Origin: JBHEPS01 sp046261635
GTDB lineage: Bacteria > Acidobacteriota > Thermoanaerobaculia > Gp7-AA8
Length of the DNA stretch: 19,663 nt
NCBI GenBank assembly: GCA_046261635.1
Contig: JBHEOL010000092.1
Span: 1 to 19,663, forward strand
Direction: 5' to 3'
In this document: in pieces, positions 1-7,559 of the stretch
Numbering within the stretch: the first letter of the stretch is position 1
Layout: every line of letters begins with the position of its first letter
Translations under genes and position numbers: made by a program
Notes under the pieces: generated by a model
Database searches by the model: none
Told to the model about the DNA's origin: nothing
Seen by the model: the letters and a program-made list of their open reading frames with translations, nothing else

Positions 1-605
1 GAGATGCTCTTGAGCCGGGCTGAAGCCGCCCGCGCCTCCGCCTCGGAAGGGAATCGGACCCGCACCCGGAAAATCATCGCTCCCGCGTTCTCGACCCGTT
101 CCACGTAGGCGGTCTGGAACCCCGAATCGATCAGCTTCGCCGCCAGATTCTCCGCGGCGCGCTGCTCGGTCGACGAAAGCACCTGCGCGATCGCCGGGGT
201 CCCACCTGCTGAAAGGGTGGTGGGTGGGGATGGAGGCGGGCTCTGGCGTTCCGGGCGCGGATCGATCGGCACCGGCTCCGGGTTGAAATCCCTGGCAGGA
301 GTGGGGGCGAGCTCCTCGATACCGACGGGCTGCTCGGAGCGAATGGGAGGCAGGGTCTTCGGCGCCGGCTCAGGAACTCCGAGCTCCACGATGCGACCAG
401 GCTCGGATGAATCCCCCTCGGTGATGATCGCAGGATCCCGGCGAACGACAAGCCGCTCGTCGAGCTGATCGCGCCCAACCAGAATCCCGAATGCGAACGC
501 GGCGCCGAGCGAACAGAGCAGGAGGACGAAAGCGATGAACGCCTGCCCCGCGGTCAGCGAGATCTCGTAATGTGATGAATCGTCGGGTACCGGATGGTCC
601 GCCAT
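1..605 (-). CDS. SPOR-domain membrane protein (3' end outside window)
   Basis: Membrane-anchored, probably peptidoglycan-binding protein of the cell envelope. About 201 residues are visible. A cytoplasmic N-terminus is followed by one membrane segment (about residues 21-43), then a linker rich in Pro and acidic residues (about 60-135). A SPOR domain starts near residue 138 and runs off the left end; it shows the family pattern of an Ala/Leu-rich helix, then an aromatic/YVE strand and an FRVRV strand. The architecture is FtsN-like. SPOR domains are known to bind glycan strands lacking stem peptides, often at division sites. I chose the ATG at 605 because a GGAGG-type ribosome binding site lies directly upstream. 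It is the last visible gene of the minus-strand operon, 37 bp after the lipoprotein gene. The domain assignment is firm; a role in division is inference. Confidence 0.85.
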   Translation of the reverse strand, partial: MADHPVPDDSSHYEISLTAGQAFIAFVLLLCSLGAAFAFGILVGRDQLDERLVVRRDPAIITEGDSSEPGRIVELGVPEPAPKTLPPIRSEQPVGIEELAPTPARDFNPEPVPIDPRPERQSPPPSPPTTLSAGGTPAIAQVLSSTEQRAAENLAAKLIDSGFQTAYVERVENAGAMIFRVRVRFPSEAEARAASARLKSI

Positions 606-642
606 ATCTCCCTCCCTCGCAACCGTGGCGCCGGCCTGACCG

Positions 643-1338
643 TCACTGCGGCTCGGGCGCTCGGGGCGCCTCGGCTGCCGGCGCGGCAGCGTTCCAGTTC
701 GTATGGTAAACGATCCCGTCGTCGAAATAGACCGCGGCGGCGCCGCCGTCGGCTTTCGAATAGATCCAGACCGAGTAAATCCGTCCGGCCCGGCGGAGGT
801 GGCGGATCCAATCCTCGCGTGGCATGCCGAGCCTGCTCGTGACGTCGCGCTCGGTCATGCCGGCCGCGAGCGCTCCGAAGCCGTCCATCGAGACGTATCG
901 CTTGTTCTCGGCCATGGCGATCCGCTCGCGAGCCTGATCGTTGGTGGGGTCGGCCTCGAGCGCGCTGCGGTAGTAGTCGATCGCTCGTTCGTGGCGAGCG
1001 AGCACGTACATATAGGTGTCGCCCATACGGATCCGTTCGTTCGACCAGAGACGCGCGGCGCGCGGGTCCGAGGTCCGGCCGAGATATTCATCGAGGCGCT
1101 CGAGAAACGGGACCAGGGTCGGCTCGATCCGCTTCTGGTTGTCGAGCGCGGTCTCGATCTGCTGGCGCCGGGACGCTCCCGGCATCGATTGCGGGAGAGC
1201 GCGCCTCGCAGCCTCGATCCGGTGATAGGTGTCGAGCAGAGCGTTCCACTCCCGATCATTCGGGCGCGTGGGGAGGGAGGCTGTGGCACAAGCGGCGAGC
1301 GCGAGGAGCAGGGAGAGAACGAGGGGAGCCCGGATCAT
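643..1338 (-). CDS. TPR lipoprotein with BamE/SmpA-like C-terminal domain
   Basis: Predicted 231-residue lipoprotein. The N-terminus has a short basic start, a Leu/Ala-rich core and an LAAC lipobox, which puts the lipidated Cys at residue 17. I therefore took the ATG at 1338 rather than the longer open frame starting at 1425. Residues about 100-146 form at least one tetratricopeptide repeat (a DYYRSALEADPTN core). Residues about 152-215 carry a GMTERDV...LGMP helix pair followed by VWIYS and VYFDDG strands, which resembles the SmpA/OmlA/BamE fold; that assignment is by eye. The C-terminus is Ala/Pro-rich. It sits between the PATAN gene (55 bp upstream) and the SPOR gene. No enzymatic function is evident; a scaffold or assembly role in the periplasm or at the outer membrane is inference. 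Confidence 0.85.
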   Translation of the reverse strand: MIRAPLVLSLLLALAACATASLPTRPNDREWNALLDTYHRIEAARRALPQSMPGASRRQQIETALDNQKRIEPTLVPFLERLDEYLGRTSDPRAARLWSNERIRMGDTYMYVLARHERAIDYYRSALEADPTNDQARERIAMAENKRYVSMDGFGALAAGMTERDVTSRLGMPREDWIRHLRRAGRIYSVWIYSKADGGAAAVYFDDGIVYHTNWNAAAPAAEAPRAPEPQ

Positions 1339-1393
1339 GCACCCATGATAAAGGAGAGCGGGCGGGCCGTTGAACCGCTGCGGCACGGGTGAA

Positions 1394-2500
1394 TCAGACG
1401 CCGAGAGACTCGACCACCACGGCAATCGGCTCGTCGAGCTCGGCTCCGAACTCGGCGCGGATTTCCAGGATCCAGCCGCAGAGGAGCTCGTCGAGCAGAG
1501 TCTCCACGATCGCGGCCTGATCGTCCGAACCGGACGAGATCAGGTTGTTGAGCAGCTGGTCGAAATCGAGCCGGCCTTCATTGAGGAGGCTGATGCCACT
1601 CAGATAGGGAAGCATCCCCGGCGAGAGGTGGCGCGCGACCCTGTCGACGAAGTCGAAGGAGTGATCGCCGATCTTCTCGAACACGAGCGCGAAGATCGCC
1701 TGGAAGGCTCCGTTGTAGCGCTCCACCTTCGATTCGAGCTCCATCTCGTCGGCGGCCGCGGAGCGGCGTTTCGCTCCGTGAGCGGCTTCTCCCTCTTCGA
1801 GAAGACCGGCGGCCAGCAGGGCCCAGAGGGTCCGGCAGGTCGCGAAATCGCTCAGGTAGCTGCGCTGGAGAATCGATGCGAGCGATTGCGGCTCCGAGAG
1901 CAGGTCGTAGATGTAAGACTCGTCCTCGGTGAAGTCGAGGTTGTAGCTGCGGACTGCTCCCGCCTCGCTCTTACGCAGCGTGCGCGTCATCGCCCCGATC
2001 CCGCGGGAGATCAGCGTCCACGACTCGATCGTCTGGACGCCGTCGAGCAGGAGCCGCTCGGTGTTGATCGGAAGCCCGGGTATGTCACGGTTGAACTGGG
2101 TCGTGAACTCGATCGTATAGGAGCCGGTGCGGAGGGCGAGCGCGCTGACCACGACCATCTTCACCTGTCGTTCGAGAGCCCGCATCAGCTCGTCCGACTG
2201 GAGGTATCCGAGCTCGACCAGCACTGACCCGATGCGCTGCGCTCCCCCGACGTTCTCGGTCGCGCGCTGGTACCGCTCGAGCGAGAGCTCTCCGCCGCGA
2301 AGCAGGACTTCGGCAAGACCGAGGTCGGGATCGGAGCTGACCGCGAAGACGATCTTTCCGGAACGGAAATAGATGCTGTCGTGGCGGTTCGCCGCTTCGA
2401 CCGTGATCACGGCCGTCTCGCCGTTGCGGGCCAGCGACCGGAAGAGGTCCGCAAGCGTCGTTTCCTCGAGCGCGCCCTGGATCGACAGCTCGTCGCTCAT
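1394..2500 (-). CDS. PATAN (DUF4388) domain protein
   Basis: A 368-residue soluble protein. Residues about 5-180 match the PATAN/DUF4388 domain, with its L..LF..L strand-helix start, the IYFRSGKIVFA hairpin and a helical insertion containing GSVLVELGYL. Residues about 185-240 look like the winged-helix-like module often attached to this domain. The last 120 residues are helical and unassigned. PATAN domains were described from cyanobacterial PatA and occur in signalling proteins, often with receiver domains; a protein-protein interaction role is likely. The ATG overlaps the stop of the upstream GGDEF gene (2497-2500, ATGA), so the two are probably translationally coupled and may work together. 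No receiver domain is present here. I see no enzymatic motif. Confidence 0.88.
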   Translation of the reverse strand: MSDELSIQGALEETTLADLFRSLARNGETAVITVEAANRHDSIYFRSGKIVFAVSSDPDLGLAEVLLRGGELSLERYQRATENVGGAQRIGSVLVELGYLQSDELMRALERQVKMVVVSALALRTGSYTIEFTTQFNRDIPGLPINTERLLLDGVQTIESWTLISRGIGAMTRTLRKSEAGAVRSYNLDFTEDESYIYDLLSEPQSLASILQRSYLSDFATCRTLWALLAAGLLEEGEAAHGAKRRSAAADEMELESKVERYNGAFQAIFALVFEKIGDHSFDFVDRVARHLSPGMLPYLSGISLLNEGRLDFDQLLNNLISSGSDDQAAIVETLLDELLCGWILEIRAEFGAELDEPIAVVVESLGV

Positions 2501-3807
2501 GCCGGTCCCTGAACCTGCCTTCGGGCGGGGCTCAGGACGTCGGCGAGCCCGATCGAGTCCTTGGTGGTCGACTTCACACGGTACATCGCGGCATCGGCCT
2601 GACGGATCAGGTCTTCCTTGGTCGTCGCATGTACGGGGAAAGTGGCGATCCCGAAGCTGGCGGTGATCACGACCGTGATTTCGGGCTCGATGCGGAAGGA
2701 GAACTCGGTGAGGGCCTTTCGGACTCGGCTTGCGACCGACCGCGCCTGATCCTGATCGGTCTGCGGGAGGATGATGCAGAACTCGTCACCGCCGAACCGG
2801 ACGAGCTTGTCGATCGTCCGGATCGCTCCGAGAATCCTTTTCGCGACCTCCTGCAGCGTCCGCGAGCCCACCAGATGGCCGTGGGCGCTGTTGACGCTCT
2901 TCAGATCGTCGAGGTCGAGAAAGATGATGCTGAAAAAGCTGCCGTACCGCCGCGATCTTTCGATCTCCTCCTCGAGGTACGTCTCGAAGAATCTCCGGTT
3001 GTATGCCTTCGTCAGGTCGTCGCGCATCGCGAGCTCGTTGCTTCGCGTGAGCTGATAGAGATTGCCCAGCACCGCCGCGACGCTCTCGACGTATCGGACC
3101 GCCTTCCTTTCCCGCTCGAGCTCGAAACCGGACGTCTTTCTTCCGGAAATCTTCACGACACCGAGAAGGTCGGCGCCCGACTGGATCGGAATGAGTAGAT
3201 GGGGCCGCCCATCTCCTTCCCCTTCCGCGAACCCGCTCTCCGAGGAAAGAGCCTCTTCGAGTGAATCGGCCGAGATGCCCGGGACGAACTCGCCGTCGTC
3301 CCGGTGGTTCGGATCGTTGCTGAACGACACCGCGTACCGTTCGATGCGGGGGTCGTGCAGCAGCAGCGTTCCAGCCGCGCCGTCGAGGATATGAAGGATC
3401 GTCTTCGTGATCTTTTCGGCGACGCCTTCGAAATTCGCGACGGCAATCAGTTCCTGCACGTGCTGGGAGAACTCGAGCTCTCCCAAAAGCTGCGCCACGA
3501 GTTGCCGCGAGCGCGCCATATCGCGGCATGTGAGCAGATACGATCTGGGATCCTGCTCGAAGTTCTCGGGCCGCACGACCAGGTCGCCGGTCTCGCGCTC
3601 TTCGCATCGCGCGTCCGGATCGAGCACGATCCGGCAGAGATATCGCGACGATTCACCCGCGCGGGACGGCTGCTCCCGATCCACGATCGCGATCACCGCC
3701 TCGGGGACCATCTCGGCCCCTCCGAAGGCAAACCCCTCCCCTCGCTCCTCGAGACGTCTGAGCAGCCCATCGCGTCGGGACAGTACGGCGACTGCGAATG
3801 GTTCCAT
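2497..3807 (-). CDS. GAF-GGDEF nucleotide cyclase, candidate Hypr (cGAMP) type
   Basis: A 436-residue cytoplasmic signalling enzyme. Residues 1-105 look like a degenerate receiver domain: the N-terminal acidic pair is missing, Asp43 sits near the usual phospho-acceptor place, and Arg79 replaces the usual Lys. Residues about 115-255 are GAF-like. Residues about 262-425 are the GGDEF domain, with the metal-site DLDDLK, Asn306, the intact signature GGDEF at 339-343, and an RTID inhibitory site at 330-333 exactly five residues before it. Ordinary diguanylate cyclases join two GTP into c-di-GMP. Here the residue matching PleD Asp344, which contacts guanine, is Ser315 (codon 2863-2865), the change known from Hypr GGDEF enzymes that also accept ATP and make 3',3'-cGAMP. 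First gene of the minus-strand operon; overlaps the PATAN gene by 4 bp. GGDEF identity is firm; cGAMP specificity is a prediction. Confidence 0.93.
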   Translation of the reverse strand: MEPFAVAVLSRRDGLLRRLEERGEGFAFGGAEMVPEAVIAIVDREQPSRAGESSRYLCRIVLDPDARCEERETGDLVVRPENFEQDPRSYLLTCRDMARSRQLVAQLLGELEFSQHVQELIAVANFEGVAEKITKTILHILDGAAGTLLLHDPRIERYAVSFSNDPNHRDDGEFVPGISADSLEEALSSESGFAEGEGDGRPHLLIPIQSGADLLGVVKISGRKTSGFELERERKAVRYVESVAAVLGNLYQLTRSNELAMRDDLTKAYNRRFFETYLEEEIERSRRYGSFFSIIFLDLDDLKSVNSAHGHLVGSRTLQEVAKRILGAIRTIDKLVRFGGDEFCIILPQTDQDQARSVASRVRKALTEFSFRIEPEITVVITASFGIATFPVHATTKEDLIRQADAAMYRVKSTTKDSIGLADVLSPARRQVQGPA

Positions 3808-3830
3808 AAAGAGGGGGACTTCTCCGCGCC

Positions 3831-3836
3831 ATTGTA
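3831..3836 (-). promoter_or_regulatory. Candidate -10 box for the GGDEF operon
   Basis: Reading the minus strand, TACAAT (5 of 6 to consensus) lies 23 bp upstream of the GGDEF start codon in the 78-bp divergent gap. No convincing -35 box sits at the usual distance, so the call is weak. Confidence 0.3.
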
Positions 3837-3885
3837 CGCCATCGGCGCCGGGTTCACGGACGACATGTCACAATGGGAGCGTCAG

Positions 3886-4710
3886 ATGCGCATCATTCAA
3901 GTCGTCGAGACCAGCGCTCTTCCCTTCCAGAGGCGGCTGCGGGAGGTCGATGCCTCAGCCCTTGCCGCGAAGGTCGAGCTCACGACGATCCGGGCCTCGG
4001 GACGCCGCCTGGAACCGCCGGTTTCGGCTCCTCCGGGAGGGCCGGCCATCGCGCACGTTTACGCCGCCCCCGGGTTTTCCCCCGGTTTGCTCCGCCGGTT
4101 CTCCCACCCGGTTGTCGCCGAGGCGCTGCCACGCCGCTCGCGGCTTCCATGGACGCGCACGGCAGGGCCCGCGGTGGTCCTGGGTCCCCCACCCGATTCC
4201 CCTGCCCCCGAAGCCGTGAGCGAAGCGTGGTTCGCATTGAGCGGGCGGCGCACCGATCGGCCGGCCATCGGTGTCTTCGCCCGCTCCGATGCGGTGCGTG
4301 AAATGGTCGCCGGGATTCGCGCCCGCATCGAACGGTTCCGCAGCGATGTGCGTTGGACCCTTCTCTCCCGGTTCCCCGAGCCGGGCGACATGGAAAATCT
4401 GGCGATCTGGCTCGACCCCACTCCGCAGGATGATCATGAAGGAGCGGTGGCGGAGGCGATTGCAGCGGGGCGACTCGTGGTCGCCACCCGCACTCCAGCC
4501 AACGCGGAACGCCTCGATGGAGGGGAAGCCGGTTTTCTTTTCCCACCCGGAGACCCCAACGAAGCAGTTCACGCGCTTCTCGCGGCGCTGTTCAAGCCGG
4601 AAGCCGGGCGCCCGCGCCTCGCCGCCGCGGCGCGCAACGCGGAGCGGTTCCGCCCAACGGTGCGGGCGGAACGACTCGTCGGAATTTACGAGGGTGTGGT
4701 GGGGCGGTGA
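3886..4710 (+). CDS. Reduced GT4-like glycosyltransferase homologue
   Basis: A 274-residue protein. The C-terminal half (about 125-270) follows the layout of GT-B family 4 glycosyltransferases: an Asp-x7-Glu motif (D182, E190) leads into an AIAAGRLVVAT strand, then GGEAGFLFPPGD and an Ala/Leu-rich helix. The usual first Glu of the E-x7-E motif is Asp. The N-terminal half (about 1-120) is much shorter than a normal acceptor-binding domain, and the whole protein is well below the usual 350-400 residues. It may be a degenerate or repurposed transferase. I chose the ATG at 3886 because a GGGAG site lies 6 bp before it; the open frame extends further upstream but through the divergent region and the GGDEF gene. 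Its stop overlaps the GTG of the next gene (GTGA, 4707-4710), so it heads the plus-strand operon. Substrate unknown. Confidence 0.7.
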   Translation: MRIIQVVETSALPFQRRLREVDASALAAKVELTTIRASGRRLEPPVSAPPGGPAIAHVYAAPGFSPGLLRRFSHPVVAEALPRRSRLPWTRTAGPAVVLGPPPDSPAPEAVSEAWFALSGRRTDRPAIGVFARSDAVREMVAGIRARIERFRSDVRWTLLSRFPEPGDMENLAIWLDPTPQDDHEGAVAEAIAAGRLVVATRTPANAERLDGGEAGFLFPPGDPNEAVHALLAALFKPEAGRPRLAAAARNAERFRPTVRAERLVGIYEGVVGR

Positions 4711-5912
4711 AACCCCTTCTCGCAGTCGCCACGCCCGAACAGCGGCGCATCCTCGAAGCCGCAGCAGCGATCGCCTCGGAGACGACCCTCCGGGCATGGG
4801 TCGTCGGCGGACCGGTTCGTGATGCCCTCCTCGGCAGGCCCTTCGGCGACGTGGATTTCACACTCGAGCGGGGTGCTCCGGAGTTCGCAAACCGGCTCGC
4901 CGGCGTTCTTGGGGGAGAGGTCCGACAGTTCGACAGATTCATGACCGTTCGAATCGAGCTTCCATCGAACGATGCGATCGACGTGGCCACAACGCGCGCC
5001 GAGGAGTACTCCCGCCCCGGAGCGCTCCCCACGGTGAGGCCCGCAGGACTCATCGAGGATCTCCGCCGCCGGGACTTCACGATCAACGCCCTCGCCGTGG
5101 ATCTCAGCTCGGGAGCGGTAGAGGACGCATTCGAGGGAATTGCAGACCTCGAGCGGGGACTGCTCCGCGTGCTCCACGCGGAAAGCTTCCGCGACGACCC
5201 AACGAGGATGTTCCGCGCTGTTCGTCTGACGGCGAGGCTCGGTTTCGAGCTCGAGCCGGCAACCGCAGCCCTCATGCGGGAAGCGCTCGAGCAGCGGGCG
5301 ATGGATGAGGTTTCCCGCGAGCGGCGGTGGCGGGAGTTGCGACTGGCGATGGACGAGCCAGATCCCGCTGCCGCTCTGTTCGAGCTCGCCAGCCGCGGGA
5401 CTCTCGAGCCTCTGCTTGGAAGCGTTCGACGCGGAACCGATCTCCGGGAGCGACTGACCGAGGCCGTCAAGGTCGTTCAGGCGGAACCTCAACTCGACAC
5501 GGAACTTCTCCTGCTGGCGGCTCTGGTGCCGGAGGAGCCTGATCTCAGAGGCTCGGCCTTCGGCAGGCGGCGCATCGAAGCACTCCGGCTTCTGCTCGAT
5601 CGCGAGCGCATTGCCGACGGCATCCGCTCTGGAGCGGTCGACTCGCGCGATATGACGAATGCTTCCGAAGAGCTGCTCGCCCTGTTCGAGCGAGACCCCG
5701 CTCTCTGCGCGGCGGCGTCCCGCGAGCGGGACTCCCGCCGGATCGAGCTTCCCTTCCGCGGGCACGAGCTGGAGCTCCCGCCCGGTCCTCACCTCGGACT
5801 GGCCTTCCGCGACACGCGCAAAGCGATCGCCTCCGGAAAGATCACCGAAGCCGAGGCCCTCTCTTTTGCGAGAGATCGAGCGTTGGAGTATCTTCGGGGA
5901 GAGACTTCATGA
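4707..5912 (+). CDS. CCA-adding enzyme / poly(A) polymerase family
   Basis: A 401-residue class II nucleotidyltransferase that adds CCA to tRNA 3' ends or poly(A) tails to RNA in the cytoplasm. Residues 34-39 are GGPVRD and 48-50 are the DVD carboxylates of the catalytic core. Residues about 91-110 contain the IDVATTRAEEY strand. RRRDFTINALA at about 120-130 and DDPTRMFRAVR at about 163-173 are the nucleotide-selecting and neck motifs. The C-terminal half is helical; I see no HD phosphohydrolase motif. Start is GTG at 4707, overlapping the previous stop by 4 bp, with a G-rich ribosome binding site. The stop overlaps the ATG of the following gene by 4 bp. Sequence by eye does not separate a CCA-adding, partial (CC or A) or poly(A) activity, so no symbol is given. 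Confidence 0.92.
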   Translation: MKPLLAVATPEQRRILEAAAAIASETTLRAWVVGGPVRDALLGRPFGDVDFTLERGAPEFANRLAGVLGGEVRQFDRFMTVRIELPSNDAIDVATTRAEEYSRPGALPTVRPAGLIEDLRRRDFTINALAVDLSSGAVEDAFEGIADLERGLLRVLHAESFRDDPTRMFRAVRLTARLGFELEPATAALMREALEQRAMDEVSRERRWRELRLAMDEPDPAAALFELASRGTLEPLLGSVRRGTDLRERLTEAVKVVQAEPQLDTELLLLAALVPEEPDLRGSAFGRRRIEALRLLLDRERIADGIRSGAVDSRDMTNASEELLALFERDPALCAAASRERDSRRIELPFRGHELELPPGPHLGLAFRDTRKAIASGKITEAEALSFARDRALEYLRGETS

Positions 5913-6679
5913 AGAGACTCTCTCTCAGGACGTTGCACTCGCTCTTTCTGGCGACTCTTGTCGCCGGAGGGATGGTTTTCGCGGGCAGCCCTCCCCCGCC
6001 GACGACCATCAGCATTCCCGTCCCCGAGCTTCCGGACAACCATATGGTCCAGTACCACATCGTCGAGCTCGCGGGAGCCACACTGGTCGAGGACGACCTT
6101 CTCGTCGACGGACGCCTCCCGAAGATCCTGATCAACTTCACCGAACGGCTGGAAGGGGTCTACGAGCGCCTGACGATCTTCGAGAACGCCGTGCTCGTCG
6201 TGAAGATGGAGGGTGAAGGATGGCGGATGTCCAAGAGGGTCCGGATTCCCACCGAGGCACTCGACAAGTATCGCGCGTTCTTCACGTCCGACGAGCTCGA
6301 ACGCTTCAGGCCGTGGAGTGAGGGCGACAGCCAGCGCGACCAGACCGTTCTCCGCATCGCCACGGGCGAGACCAGCGTGGAGCGAAAATGGCCTTCGACA
6401 GCGGTCATCCCGGAACAGATCGAACGGCTGCGTCTGGTGCTTCACGATGTCCTCCGCGCGCTGGCCGAGGATCGCGAAGTGACCAATCCGGTCACCGGAT
6501 ACGAGGCGTCGGTCGGCGACGTGCTGCTCGGCGACGACCAGAAGAGCTACAAGGTCATCGGCATCCGTCAACAGGGAGAGTTGCTCGAGCTCCAGAGTCT
6601 GACCGAGCCGGTCAGGCGCTTCGTGGCGAAGAAGGACCTTCACCTCTATTTCGTCGCGGCCGAACCCGCGACTCCCTGA
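5909..6679 (+). CDS. Exported protein of unknown function
   Basis: A 256-residue protein I do not recognise. The N-terminus has basic residues, a hydrophobic stretch and a likely signal peptidase I site after VFA (about residue 25), followed by a Pro-rich start of the mature chain, so it is probably periplasmic. Residues about 50-185 alternate strands and helices, including two stretches rich in Glu and Arg. Residues about 190-250 (GDVLLGDDQKSYKVIGI... then LELQSL and a final LYFV strand) look like a small all-beta barrel of SH3/KOW type; this is a visual guess. Its ATG overlaps the stop of the nucleotidyltransferase gene by 4 bp and its stop overlaps the rsmD start by 1 bp, so it is embedded in an RNA-modification operon although it appears to be exported. 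Confidence 0.82.
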   Translation: MKRLSLRTLHSLFLATLVAGGMVFAGSPPPPTTISIPVPELPDNHMVQYHIVELAGATLVEDDLLVDGRLPKILINFTERLEGVYERLTIFENAVLVVKMEGEGWRMSKRVRIPTEALDKYRAFFTSDELERFRPWSEGDSQRDQTVLRIATGETSVERKWPSTAVIPEQIERLRLVLHDVLRALAEDREVTNPVTGYEASVGDVLLGDDQKSYKVIGIRQQGELLELQSLTEPVRRFVAKKDLHLYFVAAEPATP

Positions 6680-7236
6680 TGGGCTCGGTCCGAATCAGCG
6701 GCGGTGCGCTACGAGGACGAAACGTGCCACTCCCCCGCGGAGAGGTGCGTCCGACCTCGGCGCGAGCCCGCGAGGCCTATTTCAACGTGATCGCTCCCAG
6801 GATCGACGGCGCTCGGTTTCTCGACCTGTTTTCGGGCACGGGAGTCTTTTCGCTCGAAGCAGCATCCAGAGGCGCTGCTGCGGTGGTCTCGATCGACAAC
6901 TCTCCCCGCGCGATGCGGGCGCTCGGCGAGCTCGCCCGCGCCTGGGAGCTGCCGATCAGAACCATTACGGCCGACGCGCTGGCGGCTGTCCCGCGGCTCC
7001 GAAACGAGCCGCCCTTCGATCTCGTTTACGTCGATCCCCCCTACGACTACCCCGACTACGCCCCTCTTCTGAGAGCAGTGGACCTCGACCTGCCCCTCTC
7101 GGACGACGCCGTGATCGCGGTCGAGCACCGATCGGGCCCCCCGCCGTTCGACTCGGCTGAGGCGACCTCGCTCGTTTTTCGCAAGAGCTCCCGGTATGGC
7201 AACGTTTCCATCTCGTACTTCGACAGGAAATCATGA
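6679..7236 (+). CDS. rsmD: 16S rRNA (guanine-966-N2)-methyltransferase RsmD
   Basis: A 185-residue SAM-dependent methyltransferase that modifies G966 of 16S rRNA during 30S assembly. An N-terminal ISGGALRGR strand and RPTSARAREAYFN (about 24-36) are typical of RsmD. LDLFSGTG at 48-55 is the SAM-binding motif I, Asp73 ends the second strand, and DPPYDYP at 119-125 is the catalytic (D/N)PP(Y/F) motif that handles the exocyclic amine. Length matches the family (about 180-200). The ATG at 6679 shares one base with the preceding TGA (TGATG), and its stop overlaps the rhodanese ATG by 4 bp. The usual neighbour coaD is not present. Confidence 0.93.
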   Translation: MGSVRISGGALRGRNVPLPRGEVRPTSARAREAYFNVIAPRIDGARFLDLFSGTGVFSLEAASRGAAAVVSIDNSPRAMRALGELARAWELPIRTITADALAAVPRLRNEPPFDLVYVDPPYDYPDYAPLLRAVDLDLPLSDDAVIAVEHRSGPPPFDSAEATSLVFRKSSRYGNVSISYFDRKS

Positions 7237-7559
7237 CAACCGCCCCGATCGAGATTGCGCCACGGGAGCTCGAGGAGATGCTTCGCAAGGGTGAAGCGGT
7301 TCATCTCGTCGACGTCCGGGCGGGGTGGGAGCACGAGCTCGTCGCGCTCCCGGGCGACACGCTGATCCCGCTGCATACCCTCGGAGCGAGGGCGCATGAG
7401 CTCGTTCGCGGCCGACGGATCGTCGTCTACTGCCATCACGGAGTCCGCTCGTACATGGCGGCGGTGGCGTTGCGCGAGGCGGGCTTCGAGGCCCTCTCGC
7501 TGGCGGGAGGAATCGATCTCTGGGCGGCGGCAATCGATTCCTCGATGAAGCGCTATTGA
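7233..7559 (+). CDS. Single-domain rhodanese-like protein
   Basis: A 108-residue cytoplasmic rhodanese-fold protein. It has the LVDVR strand (about 25-29), the family Pro-Gly region (about 40-41) and an active-site loop CHHGVRS at 67-73 with Cys67 present and followed by the usual GxRS. Such proteins carry a persulfide on the cysteine and pass sulfur to acceptors. The C-terminal GGIDLWA motif is also typical. ATG overlaps the rsmD stop by 4 bp (7233-7236). Being co-translated with rsmD suggests a housekeeping sulfur-relay role, possibly RNA thiolation, but the partner is unknown. Confidence 0.92.
   Translation: MTTAPIEIAPRELEEMLRKGEAVHLVDVRAGWEHELVALPGDTLIPLHTLGARAHELVRGRRIVVYCHHGVRSYMAAVALREAGFEALSLAGGIDLWAAAIDSSMKRY

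Noticed and set aside
703..2227. Two long plus-strand open frames (703-1392 and 1370-2227)
   Set aside because: Both are antisense to the lipoprotein and PATAN genes, show no domain pattern, and are expected in high-GC DNA.
3304..3885. Long plus-strand frame running across the GGDEF gene into the glycosyltransferase-like gene
   Set aside because: It is antisense to a clear GGDEF coding region; the ribosome binding site and plausible start are at 3886.
4271..4822. Alternative plus-strand frame across the glycosyltransferase-like and nucleotidyltransferase junction
   Set aside because: It overlaps two coding frames with better motifs and has no recognisable domain.
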